A stretch of DNA of 64,000 nucleotides from Jackrogersella multiformis (Eukaryota; Ascomycota; Sordariomycetes; Xylariales; Hypoxylaceae): assembly GCA_902806575.1 (NCBI GenBank), contig CADCXD010000005.1, forward strand, positions 3,720,001 through 3,784,000. Direction: 5' to 3'. Within the stretch, counting starts at the first letter, position 1, and every line of letters starts with the position of its first letter. The notes under the pieces were generated by a model. That model was not told where the DNA came from. It ran no database searches and saw only the letters and a program-made list of their open reading frames with translations. The position numbers and the translations under genes are program-made. Positions 1-11,112 of the stretch are shown one piece after another.

Positions 1-196
1 TATGATCCCCTTTGGTATTGGTTCAAGAGCCTGTATCGGCAAAAACCTGGCACAGCAACAACTGCATGACACCGTCGTAGCCGTTATCGACAGCGAAGTG
101 CTAGAAGGCGCTCGGACATGCCAGGAGCGCATTGAGATAATTGAGTGGTTTAACGCTGACATTAAGGGTCACCGTCTCAACATCAAATGGTCATAG
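1..196 (+). CDS. cytochrome P450, C-terminal fragment (5' end outside window)
   Basis: The frame opens at the window edge and ends with a stop at 194-196, giving about 64 residues. It contains the P450 cysteine-ligand loop F-G-I-G-S-R-A-C-I-G-K-N-L-A near its start, which matches the family pattern FxxGxRxCxGxxLA; the Cys is the haem-iron ligand. The tail after the loop is about as long as expected for a fungal P450 C-terminus. The enzyme would be a haem monooxygenase; its substrate cannot be read from this piece. It is the first of several oxidative genes in the left arm and could be a tailoring enzyme for the nearby terpene cyclase, which is inference. The methionine at position 2 is internal, not a start. 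Confidence 0.9.
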   Translation, partial: MIPFGIGSRACIGKNLAQQQLHDTVVAVIDSEVLEGARTCQERIEIIEWFNADIKGHRLNIKWS

Positions 197-1418
197 ACGT
201 AGTTTCTGAGACAAAGAGCCGCGTAGATACTGGCGTGGAGGGTTCAAACTAGACTAATTCATTGATTACACCGAGACACATACGAACCAGTCAGCCATAT
301 ATGATAGCTCAGGTCCTTTGAAACTGCCGATTTCCGAAGTTGTGAATGCTGAACTTGAGAAAGTGGAAGTTTCTAGCGATCTAGCACTTAACCAACCCCC
401 CTTATATATTCCGCATAGTGTGGTTAGGAATAATAGACATGTTTCACCTGACGTTATTCTTATCATCTCCACGACTACCTAGGTATTTATCATCATATGC
501 GTGACTAGGTATCTAGATAGAAGTATGTTTACATATTGAATTGCCTTTAATAATCAGGGGCTTCCGATTTTTCTCACTTCGCTCCAGTTTCATAACTATA
601 AACTAAATCCAACTGTATTTGTATCTATGACAGTGCTCGATATATGAGGTGCCTTAGAGATTGTCTATAATATCTGTTAGCTTACATGTTGACATCATAT
701 CGGTCCGAAGGTTGGCTATCTAGGAGGCTAAAGGACCAAAATAGCTGAGGTAGGATTAGAGTCATGATCGGTTATCCCGAGTTCTTGAAAGTTATAGTAG
801 AATTGCACTGTAAGGCTGGAGCTTACACGGCCGCGTGACTTTGATACATGGAGAATGGTTGCCAAGAAACCTGTTATAGGGTGTTCATGCAGGTCCGGAA
901 TCCTCCTCGTGTCAATTTTATGGTTAGCCTTGAATTAGGCGAGGAGCCTCCCAAGTCACTGGGTCTAGAGCATAGCTGTCAGCCGCGCAGGTCATTGTGA
1001 CCTAAAATAGGATCGCTATTAGCAGCGACCGGGCACTAAAACTGTGCCACTCGACTCAGCAAGACCACAATCGTCGTTAGTTAGCTCGTAGATGCTAGAA
1101 TGTCCTCTCATGGGTAAGAGAGTTCAGGTTGGAGCGTGTATCTGACCTCCCTACTCTTTGAGAATGTCTCTATACATGTAATATATTCAGGCTTAGAGCT
1201 GATATTCAGCTAAAGCAAAAGCCACGATCTTACCACCCCTCGCTCTTAATAGACATCATGCATCTTATTTAGTAACGTTTCTTCAAACCTTCATGGTGGG
1301 GTGTTGCTGATTAACCTTGCTATATAAGAGTCTCCTCACGATGATTAATAGGGGTTTGAAAAGAACGAAGAGTATCAGCAGTCGCAACAAAGGGACTAAT
1401 AACTACCTATACATCTTC
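197..1418. other. intergenic, no gene seen
   Basis: About 1.2 kb between the P450 stop and the GMC oxidoreductase promoter. Short open frames on both strands have no recognisable domain and no plausible intron structure. No repeat longer than a few bases was noticed. The right part presumably holds the upstream control region of the GMC gene. Confidence 0.6.
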
Positions 1419-1430
1419 ATATATATAAAG
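1419..1430 (+). promoter_or_regulatory. TATA-like element upstream of GMC oxidoreductase
   Basis: An AT run ending in TATATAAAG lies about 100 bases before the proposed start codon at 1525. It is followed by a pyrimidine-rich tract at about 1436-1475, a common arrangement at fungal transcription starts. Assigned by position and sequence only. Confidence 0.4.
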
Positions 1431-1524
1431 ATCGCCTTCTTTTCGTTTCACGTTTTTCTCTCTGTTTATTTTCAGTCGTTTCTTGCAGAATAGTTGCTGT
1501 TACACTATAGACGCACTTTTAGCC

Positions 1525-3714
1525 ATGCAAATTCTTAGTTCCAGGTCGCTGCTTTTGGCAGCAAGTCTCCTTAATCATAGCTATCTCGTTTCAGCAGTTA
1601 GCATTGACGAGAGCCTCAACCAAAGCTTCGATTATGTCATTGTTGGTGGAGGTACTGCTGGCTTGGTACTGGCAAACCGACTGACAGAGGACAACGGAGT
1701 AAAAGTTGCCGTTGTTGAGGCCGGAACTTTCCCTGAAGACATTGTGGGAAATGTAACTCAAGTTCCAGCGTATGCCCCTGAGTTCGAGGGTGGTGAGCTT
1801 GATATGGAATGGGACTTTGTGACCACCCCCCAAGCTGTAAGTGCCTCTTCTTCCCCTTTCTTATACCAACTACTCTGAAGAATATGAACTAACTGGCTAC
1901 TATTCAGGGTATTGGTGGCATTTCTGTCCCTTACTATAGAGCGAAAGCTGTATGTCCCTAATTTACTATTGCTCTTAAGATATTCACTAATTTTGAGTAG
2001 CTGGGTGGCTGCAGTGATATAAACTTCATGGCGTACGGCCGCACGTCCAAAGGCACCCATCAATTCTGGGCCGATACCATTGGTGACCAGTCGTACACAT
2101 ATGACAATATGGTCAAGTATTATGAGAGAACCATGAACTTCTCCCCTCCGAATGACCAGACGCGTTTGGCTAATGCCACCCCGACATACAATCTCGCTGA
2201 CACAGCAACTGGAGGTGGGCTTGATGTTACATTTCCCTCCTTTTCTCAAAGCTGGAGCACCTGGGTTGCAAAGGGGCTTGCAGCTATTGGACTCCCGCAA
2301 GCTAAAAGCTTTGTCGACGGCGATCTCCTGGGACACTCCTGGCAAATGACTACCATCACTCAGTCTAACGGTTTCCGTTCTTCTTCCCAAGCTGGATATC
2401 TGCGTCCTGTCCTTAGTCGGCGCAATCTGACCATCATGAACGGTACGTTCGCCGAGCGCATCATATTTAACAATAAGGAAGCCTCGGGCGTCCAGGTTAC
2501 TACAAGAGGCAAATCGTACACCCTCTCCGCCACAAAGGAGATAATTCTCTCGGCTGGTGTCTTCCAGTCGCCACAATTATTGATGGTGTCTGGTGTTGGT
2601 CCTGAAGACCAGTTGAACAAGTTCAAAATCCCTGTTATTGTCGATCTACCAGGTGTCGGTCAGGGTATGATTGACCATATCACGGTGCCCCTTTCTTATC
2701 AGGTTAATGTGGTCACCACCTCTACGCTTAACGGATCATCTTTGGAACAGGCTATCGCTGACTTCAACTCCCATGGTATTGGACCGTTATCAAACAATGG
2801 GGGTGACTATGTCGGAATGGAGAAGGCACCAGCAGAATTCCGGGCTAACTTCTCTGCCGAAACAATAAAGGGTACGCAATTATCACCTATGTAATCTTGC
2901 ACCCGTCAGTCGATTACTAACACGCTATAGAACTATCGGCACTACCTGCAGACTGGCCTGAGCTTCAATACAACGTGCTCCCAGCAACGGTGTCAAGCTC
3001 GTCAATCGGTGGTGCCGGGGCGGTTATTGGTGGAAACTACGCTAGCATGCTTGCCTCGGTCATAGCACCGCAGTCCAGGGGCAACGTATCCCTGGCCTCC
3101 GCCAGCATGAAGGACGCGCCGCTCATCAACCCCAACATCTTCACAGCGCAGGCTGACATCGAACTGCTATTTACCTCCTTCAAGCGCGTACGGCAGGTGT
3201 TTCAATCCGCCGCAATGGCTCCGGTGTTGATAGGCGAAGAGTTCTTCCCCGGCCCGACCGTGCAGACTGATGAGCAGATCCTGGATTATCTCCGGGAGAC
3301 CGTCCGTCCGTTTTCTCACGGATTCGCGACTAATAAGATGGGCAAAGCGTCAGATCCTAACGCTGTTGTTGATAGCCACGGCCAGGTTTTTGGTGTAACG
3401 AAATGTGAGTTTTCCTGCCTAGGTTCTTGGTATACAAATTGGGCCTTGAATTTATTACTGATACCTTTATAGTGAGGGTCGTTGATGCCTCCGCATTCCC
3501 GTTTCTGCCACCAGGTAAGTTTCCCATCGGTCTCGTTATAAATCTTTAAAAACTACTGTCTGACCACTGATCTCTATTACAGGACCAGCTCCCCAAATCC
3601 AAGTGTGTAAGTATACCTAAGTGATTACATCCGATCACTACCCAAGACTAACGTAGAACAGATACACTTGCTGAAAAGCTTGCCGACGACATCAAGCAGA
3701 GCAACAGCTATTAG
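1525..3714 (+). CDS. secreted GMC-family FAD oxidoreductase
   Basis: Seven exons: 1525-1836, 1908-1949, 2001-2871, 2931-3404, 3473-3514, 3583-3606, 3662-3714. All introns are GT-AG and the joined frame encodes 605 residues. The start at 1525 gives a hydrophobic signal peptide (residues 1 to about 24); an upstream in-frame ATG at 1483 would only prepend a polar stretch. The FAD dinucleotide motif GGGTAG is at residues 41-46, and the family signature L-G-G-C-S-D-I-N-F-M-A-Y-G opens exon 3. Near the C-terminus the first active-site His is kept in S-H-G-F-A-T-N-K-M-G. The second His/Asn, usual in a PPGHPQ-like motif, is replaced by P-P-G-P-A-P-Q. Members oxidise sugars, aryl alcohols or biosynthetic alcohols; the substrate here is unknown. 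It lies between a P450 and a terpene cyclase. Confidence 0.9.
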
Positions 3715-4199
3715 AAGAAGCGACACTTAGTTTTCTCTTTCGTAAGTTTATTTAACTGTCATCGAGTATTATGATGATAGAAGTGGGGGAGTATGTTGCT
3801 TTTGCTAGGAGTAAAATAGATTGCCTCAATATCAAAAGGGGGTCGAGTTAGACTTAGGTTATAGCTATTGGACGTGTACTTGTACGGGAATATTACTTTT
3901 GGATTTATAAATTCTTTCCGCATGTTGTTCTATTAGTTTACAGAGCTAAGTCAGGCCTTTAATCATTTACTTGTCAATTCGTCGCACAGCCCCTTTTGAT
4001 AACCACAAGTCATTGCTCGGTGAGTTAGGTTATATTTCAATCTCACCGACATAAGTCTATAACTTTGATCCCAGCATACAATCATATTTTTATATTAGAG
4101 GTCTTGTGATTTCAAGCGTCGTAAACTAAGATCTAAACTTAACAGATGTGACTAGATTACAGGATTATCATAGTAGGATGAATTAGTCTTCGAGCCACG
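3715..4199. other. intergenic, convergent gene ends
   Basis: About 480 bases between the GMC stop (+) and the terpene-cyclase stop (-). AT-leaning, with no open frame of note. It presumably holds the two 3' untranslated regions. Confidence 0.6.
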
Positions 4200-5060
4200 C
4201 TATTTCAATTTTCTCTTCTCCTTCTTCTGCAGAGATGCATAAACAACCGCATAGGTCAAGTCCGCCACTTCAGTCATCACGAATAGAAACACTGTTATGT
4301 GCGTCGCTGCCACTGGATAACTTTCGGGATAATTCGCATATCGCCAGATGAAAACTAGTTCGGCAAATACGGACCCGATCCATCTAGCAAACCTATGACA
4401 CAACTTAGTCTTATTAGTGAGAAGGAAATAGCGTGGCAAGTACTCACCATATGCCCCAAGAATGACCAGAGGTATTATTCCGGGACATCAAGTGAGCCAC
4501 CGAAGTGGTGCTAACCACGAGTTGGTCCGTCCAAGCGAGATAAAACCCGGCCTCATACAGGTTGTCGTATGTCTTGATGAAAGTCCAGAACATGGCAAGC
4601 ATTCCGAGAATACCACCGGCTAAAATCCAGCCGAGGTTTTGAGCTACGAGCGGGGCGTGCTTCCACTGCTCACGGCCGAATTTCCACGTCGCATACACGA
4701 TGCCGACGTCAATGACGAACCAGGGGAAGAAGGAGACGACCTGAGCGGCCGAGTCTGGGATCACAGCCCCGAAGAGAAATTCCCATGCTACGTTCGCACA
4801 TCTGTCAAGTTTCGTTATGTGTGAGCTTGAGGCCTTTAATGCATGGCAGCAGTCAGATATGTAAGGAAAGGCGCTCACAGGCAAACAAGTGGCATGCCAT
4901 AAGACTTGTCGCGATAAGCTTGCCGGATATAGAGAATATACGCGGTAGTCCAGCAAAGGCCTGAGGATAAGATGAGGCCATCTTGCACCTGAAGATAATA
5001 TACAGGTGGTTGATTGACAGTGTCAATAGGATTAAGGGGGAGATGGAACTGAGACAGCAT
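4200..5060 (-). CDS. Pyr4/PaxB-type integral membrane terpene cyclase
   Basis: Three exons on the minus strand (5060-4879, 4801-4448, 4392-4200) join through GT-AG introns into 242 residues, the usual size of this family (about 240). Several hydrophobic segments run through the protein, consistent with the seven-helix fold of Pyr4-like cyclases. The conserved acidic residue after an N-x-A-W motif is present as N-V-A-W-E-F (Glu68). A second acid in the last helix, V-A-D-L-T-Y (Asp223), is close to the position of Pyr4 Asp218; in Pyr4 these two acids protonate the terminal epoxide or olefin of the prenyl chain. Family members cyclise farnesyl- or geranylgeranyl-linked polyketide or indole precursors in the ER membrane. 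No prenyltransferase, epoxidase or PKS is visible in the window. The protein is probably active, since both acids and the splice sites are intact; the exact product is unknown. Confidence 0.85.
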
Positions 5061-5858
5061 TTCCTATAATTGACTAAGTTAAAGGGTTGATAATGGTCGG
5101 GGTGTTTTGTGGACCAGGTGTATTGACTTCAGAATGTTAGCAAACCTCAAAAACAGAACCTTCTAATCCACATCGGCAAAGAAAATATAACATCAAAAGT
5201 TTATTGTTAAGTGTCAGATTTCGCTTCTGTTATTTTTGACCACGTGATAAATTGTTGCTTATTTACTCGGGGTTGCAAATGTAGAGTTAATTGGTTCTTG
5301 TGCTTACTTACAGGTAGGTATTCATCAAAACCTGTTCTTCTAAGTAGCTGCCTTGATTGTCTTCGCGATCAGTAATCCGCAATGTCGCGATGCTGTTTTT
5401 GCTGATGATTATAGGCATGCACTATCAGATTATTAGTCAAACTTACCTAGATCTTACAATAGAATCAGGGGGGACAATAGCGCGTATTCTCCTCCTTATA
5501 ATGTCCGCTCTAGTCCGCCTTCGACATTTTGTAGGACGAGTTTATGAGCGAAAACTATCTAAGTACTCAAGTACCTAAGTACATGGGTAGCCATGCAAAT
5601 CCCATTGGTTAAAATACCCCATGTACCGCGCTGCTGGATACCGGGGTACCGTGTGAAGCTTATTACCCGTTTAGGAAGTAGTCCTTGAGTCTTGATTGGT
5701 TCTTCTCTTCCATTGCACTAGGTACCTAGGTACACTAGGCAAATCAAGTAACTAGGTACATATGTAGCTAATCGGAGTTAACACTTAATAAGACTTATTG
5801 TTTTCTTATTCGGGAGATAACAGGTACCTAAGTACATACATAGGGTAGGAAGTCTTAT
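5061..5858. other. intergenic, cyclase promoter side
   Basis: About 800 bases upstream of the cyclase start and downstream of the minus-strand regulator. Contains several copies of the TACCTAGG-type dispersed motif (around 5563-5583, 5720-5760 and 5821-5838). No gene was recognised; the small open frame at 5357-5578 has no domain and no flanking support. Confidence 0.5.
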
Positions 5859-7465
5859 TTATATTGTTATTGTGAGAAGAGATGTAGAATTAAGCACAGC
5901 CATTCCAAGATCGTCGTGAACTAAGCCAATCCACATGAAAGAATACAAAATATCTTGCATATCAACCCACGACTGTACTTTACATAAATCCATAGTCATG
6001 CGCAAGCAAGGCTTCAGCCATTCGTCCTCGGTTTTCCCAAACACAGAAACAGCTCCGGCCATGAGGAGCCAAAGCTGGAGCTGAGGTGGAATGTCGGGGG
6101 GGCTGAGTTTCATCAAACACTCTTTATACATAGTAGAAAAATGTGGATACGGTAGCTTCATGTGTTTCCACTGTAGGAAAACGCTGGAAGAGAAGGCGAG
6201 TAGGCCAAGGCGGATTATTTCGTTAGTCGAGCCAATGTTAAATTCCATATAAAATAGGGAATATATGACTGAAACCATGGTATCTAGGAACGTTTCTTTA
6301 GGTATCCGAGATTTGGATTTTGTAGCATGGTTAATTAGCAAGCAGAATCCCTCCATGGTTGTCCAGGCTGCAGCCAGCTCGTCGCTTATACCTTGGAGAA
6401 ATTTGTCCGTTTTATTTTGAAAGCTTGTTGGATAGAGCAGAAAGGGCCCGCAGGAAAGGATATCTGAGAATAAAGGTTTTAACCCACTATAGAATACCAT
6501 CCCTAGATCGCATCTATATCGAAGTTAGTCTTCAATTCAGAAAATCACCAGTGTCGTATATCATCCTCTTACCTGAAGATTTCGATAAGAAGCTTCGAGC
6601 TCCCTTTCAGGGTAACTAGGCCACCTCTTAAGTCGATGATCTTTCGGAGGCCTTCCATATGATGCCTAGCGGACACGTATTCGTTCATAAGGAGTGCATG
6701 GCCTGCGAGGGCCAAAACCACGGAGGCTGTAAGAATCGAAACTTTAGGGCGGTCGTCTCCCTCATGCAGTAATCTCTCCCGAAGAATTCGAATCGTCTTG
6801 AAGAAATGTGGCGATGTTTCTCCGCAGGGTGTGCGGTGCAAGAGCAAGTTAAAGTAGTCATGTGTCGTGAAAATCATGGTATGTAGGTAGGCTGAGTCGA
6901 AGGCTAAGGGCTCAATCCATTGGGACTTGTCGCCCTTATCAAATGAGATGCATGACTCTAGAGGGAACAAGGCTTGTTTTGCGATAGAAGAGACTGGCTT
7001 CACGTTAGGCTTTTGGTAACACATATAATGACTACCAATGTAGGCAGGTAGTGTTGGATTCAAGCCACAAATCAGCTTACATCGCAGAACGACTGCAACT
7101 GTAGAAGGCTCTACAGTATCAGCAAGTTGAATAGTAGACAGTTCCGTGCCGACTTTCGGTAAGATGGGAGAGTAGCATGTCGCGATCAATGAAGCTTTGC
7201 CTTGTGATCCCGTCAAGCGATTCGCGGGGTCTGTTACATCGCCCGGATCCGACGGCCTCCTTTCCTTTCTCTTTTTCGGTCGAGGTTTTCCCCGATTCTT
7301 GCCCATCATAACGTGTCTCCTAATGAATTTGCGCATATTGTGGTCAGGCTTTCCTAAGCCAGTAGACACCACAAAAGGCATCCCTGCAAACTTGATATGA
7401 GGCTCGACGGTCTAGAAATAGAACGGCATATGTATCCACTCACCTGACCCTTGGGTGGTAGGCAT
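5859..7465 (-). CDS. fungal-specific transcription factor-like protein without visible zinc cluster
   Basis: Three exons on the minus strand (7465-7444, 7383-6573, 6513-5859) join through GT-AG introns into 495 residues. The first exon is only 22 bases and supplies the start M-P-T-T-Q-G-S. Residues 9-40 contain F-V-V-S-T-G-L-G-K-P-D followed by R-K-F-I-R-R-H-V-M-x-G-K-N-R-G-K and a basic run. That N-terminal signature is common in regulators carrying the Fungal_trans_2 (PF11951) acyl-CoA-N-acyltransferase-like region. No CX2CX6C zinc-cluster is visible, as in many members of that subgroup. The rest has the helical, Leu-rich character of the middle homology region. It could control neighbouring genes, but nothing in the sequence shows its targets. 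Confidence 0.8.
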
Positions 7466-8396
7466 GTTGTAAGGCTCGGAAAACAATAGGTTGAATGTGC
7501 ATAGATCTAGACCGTGCCGGAATGCTGGGTGGTTCTGACTGGCATCATCAGCGACACGTGGCTGCAGACATGCTGTAGGATTAGGTGAAGGTAGAGGCCT
7601 ACAGGTACAGTTTTACGATGAGTCAATATCGTTTAGGGGGATGGGTAAAGAGTTGAGAAGAAAGAGAAGTAAGAGTGAAGGATGGTTGTAGCATATCCTG
7701 TTGGATCGCATTATGTTTCCGAGCGTGAGATTATTTGCCAGTTTAGGAATGGTCTTATATTACGAGCCTCTGCATATTCTCCACACTCACGACGATATAT
7801 TGTATTCCGCTTTGGGTATAGCTTCATGCACGGAGCCGTCGTGTCTTGGCCTGGACCCCTGTGACCCACTTGAGTTCATGAAGTCGTAGCCAATCAGGCT
7901 TTGAATATGGCTTAGTACATACTCTTTACGGAATGCAGTAAGCTCTTTTTAACCAATTAGATTTACTAAGGAGTAGTTGCCGAGGCCTATTCGCAGTTTG
8001 GGGGCCACAGCAATGCAATCATTTTATAATAATGGGATAGGTAGGTATGAATGTGACCTTATAATGTATCCACGCTTTCAAGCTAAGTATGATGACATCG
8101 ACACCACCATACTTGCGGGTTACTCGTCAAAGAATACCTGGGTAGGAGGTAGTTATTGTACCACAAGGTTAGTCCCAAATCAGTATACAATATCAACATT
8201 GTTGGCTTCCAATGTCCTACATAGCCCGTGACCCCTATTTTGCTAATTTTGGGCTTTGTAAATTATTTGTTCAATGCCAAATAAAAATAAGTAGGTAGGT
8301 AGATAAATATAAGAAACACGGTTAGTCTAACTAACAACACCTCTATCCAAGTCTAGTGTGTTCATCTCATCGGCCATCATACCACCATCGTTCACA
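7466..8396. other. intergenic, divergent promoter region
   Basis: About 930 bases between two divergently transcribed genes, the regulator (-) and the SDR (+). Short open frames at 7682-7889 and 7977-8231 overlap each other and show no domain. A GTAGGTAGGTAGATA run at about 8292-8306 is a short simple repeat. The region probably carries both promoters. Confidence 0.55.
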
Positions 8397-9490
8397 ATGG
8401 TTTCTTCAAAAGAACTGCCGCCTTCAACGGTTCCGTTCTTCCCTAATCAATTCTTCAGAAATCAATTCCGTTCCAAGCCTCAATACCCGCCCCCAAACAC
8501 GAATCTCTCTGAGAAAGTCGCCATTATCACGGGGGGAAATACCGGACTCGGGTTTGAGGCTGCCACTCAACTGCTCTCATTCAAACTCGGAACCCTAATT
8601 CTTGCTGTTCGTTCTACTGCCAAGGGAGAAGCTGCTGCTGCCAAGCTCCGAACGAAATACCCGAAAGCAAATATCAATGCCTGGAAGCTAGATATGAGCT
8701 CTTACGAGTCCATTCAGGCATTCGCCGGACGTGTAAATACCCAGCTACCTCGCCTTGACATGGTGATACTTAATGCCGGTGTGAGCAAGCTCGAATTCGG
8801 GACAGTCCCGAGCACAGGACACGAAGAAACGGTGCAGATCAATTTTCTATCGACGGCTCTACTTGCGGTTCTTTTGCTCCCTGCCCTCAAAAGTAAATCC
8901 CCGCCAGGGACTCCGGGGCGGTTGACGATCGTCAGTGCAGCACTCACTCTCGTTGCCAAGTTTCCAAACCGGAACGAATCGCCCCTTCTGCCTTCGTTTG
9001 ATAACCCAAAGTATTGGGATCCTAATGATCAGTACTGTTCATCCAAGCTCTTGATGCACCTATTCCTCTGGAAGCTAGTCGACTATGTATCGGCAGACGA
9101 TGTAATCATAAACCTCGCAGACCCAGGCTTCGTGAAAGGTACGGAGCTTGCACGCGACGTCTCCGGCGGCCAACGAGTTGGGTTAGCGGTTTTTGCATCT
9201 CTTACCGGCAGGAACAAGAAGCACGGGGCTTCCACGTATGTAGACGCGGTCGTGAACAAGGGCAGAGAGTCTCACGGAGGTTTCATCATGAGCTGGCAGA
9301 TTCATCCGTAAGTTTCCATCATTCTTCACAGTTATTGTCCTTTGCTAAGACGGAATTTTTCTTTAGATTCCCTACCTTACTATATACATCGGAGGGTGAA
9401 CAGATTACAGAGAGACTTTGGAACGAAACATTAGCCGAACTCGAATTCGCAAACATTCGTGGCATCATAGACTCCATGAAGGGAACCTAG
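8397..9490 (+). CDS. short-chain dehydrogenase/reductase (SDR)
   Basis: Two exons, 8397-9307 and 9367-9490, join into 344 residues. The ATG at 8397 sits in a good context (CACAATGG); an upstream GTG frame extension is not needed. The cofactor-binding motif T-G-G-N-T-G-L-G lies at residues 45-52, the N-A-G-V structural motif is present, and the active site is Ser in V-S-A-A-L and Y-C-S-S-K. The C-terminal extension (I-H-P-F-P-T-L-L-Y-T-S-E-G) comes from the second exon. The arrangement is that of fungal retinol-dehydrogenase-like SDRs, many of which are tailoring enzymes in secondary metabolism. It is divergent from the regulator at 5859-7465. The substrate is not readable. Confidence 0.9.
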
Positions 9491-11112
9491 ATATAGGGAG
9501 ATATAACAGAGGCTGAGACTTTGGAAGCCGAGATACTTCTAATGTAATTATTGCTTACGTAGTTTTCTAGCTTTTAGCCCCTGAAACCAATTTAGATGGA
9601 TGGGCTTTTTCCTATTAATTGTACTATTTTTAACCCCGATATACGAATTTACTCGTTGGCCTGTTAATTTTACCCCCTGCATTTTATGTGAATAATATCT
9701 CGGGAATAAGTTAATTTTATATATTCAAGTGTTTATGTCCTAGTATTGTATTTAAAGACTGAGATGACTAATTTAACAGTAATTGTTTACAAATTAACTC
9801 GAATTGTGTAGGGTGACGTTAAGGGGGTGGTTCGCACCACCCTGGTATCAAGGGCCGTTGGAAGCGCCGGTTGCATTTAAAGATGGTGGGTACAGTGGGC
9901 AGCAATTATCTTGGCGTATTTACTGAGGTATGTGCAGTAAGATGACGACAGGCTAGGCAGCTTAGTGGTGAAGGATCTAGAACGTTGCTATTAACCACGC
10001 ATGCAGTCAGCCCTACATACATCGCCTTAGAATCATCCCTAACTCCGTTCACCCACCAAATCAGATTAAAATAGCCAGTAGGCTTCCACAAGAGTATACC
10101 CGGCGACGGGCCGTTTAAGCTAAGTAATAGGGTCTTACATACCGGACATGTATGTCTTATAATTCCAGAAAGTCCCGTGCTCCACGTGGGGAGTATGGGG
10201 GAGTCTCCGCCGCGGATGGTATAAGCTTGACCTAGCTTCGGCTTCGAATCGCTTTCATGCTTCATAACTTACCTAACTAGGTACATGGTCCGAGTACCGC
10301 GATAGCCTTATACATAATTCCTAGGTTTTAATGTAATATAATTAGCTGACTAACACTAAAGAGATCGATATATTTTAATATATACCTACTTCGTAGCTAC
10401 TAGGTAGGTATCTACATACCTCTTGTGGCTGTTGGGTTTACAGGCACTTTCCATCGTCCACCTGAGCCAGGGTTGAGCTGTGTGAGACGCTGACTGTGTC
10501 TTGAGAGCACAAGTTTTAATACGACACATCGTACCAAGCCATGTTGTGATCGCAATAGATAAGGCTTCGGAGAATGAAGCTGACGGCTAGCACGGCGCCA
10601 TTCTCATGCACCTAAGGAAGAGGTTCGTTACTCACCCTACCTACTATCCTAGGCTTTAAGCTAAAGAAAGGTGAATGGCACACATCGTATGGTATGAATA
10701 CGTAGCATCCAACAGTCTCATTCTTACAATGCCCTGTCTAAATTCTATCGTCATCCCGTCAGCCCAGATAATTGTGTTACGAATATGCAATATTTACTAA
10801 TGTGATCTCTTAATGTGCTCCCAACGAACATAGTATCACCATCTATGAAACATGATTCCTATAGTATCAATATGAAGTGAAATGTCTCTTAAGATCATTT
10901 ATTTCCCGAGGGAAAAGCTAATCGATCCTATTGGGTATGCTTACAACATGATAAGAGTTTCTATTGAGAGCACGCCTGATTTAAATACTCGATTCTCTTT
11001 AACCATTTGTCTTAAGTTTATAGCATACCATTAATAATGTCTTATTACTAATATTAGAAGTCCACTCATATATTGAGCAATACTACAAGAGATATCACAG
11101 TGTTGAATAAGC
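9491..11112. other. intergenic, no supported gene
   Basis: About 1.6 kb between the SDR stop and the Myb start. A 119-codon minus-strand frame at 9906-10265 has two CxxC pairs but no recognised domain. AT-leaning tracts and TAGGTA-type motifs occur around 10391-10420. Confidence 0.5.

Noticed and set aside
7682..8231. Three small plus-strand frames between the regulator and the SDR
   Set aside because: They overlap in different frames, lack domains and lie in a probable divergent promoter.
9906..10265. 119-codon minus-strand frame with two CxxC pairs
   Set aside because: No recognisable domain, no intron or promoter support, and composition like the surrounding intergenic DNA.
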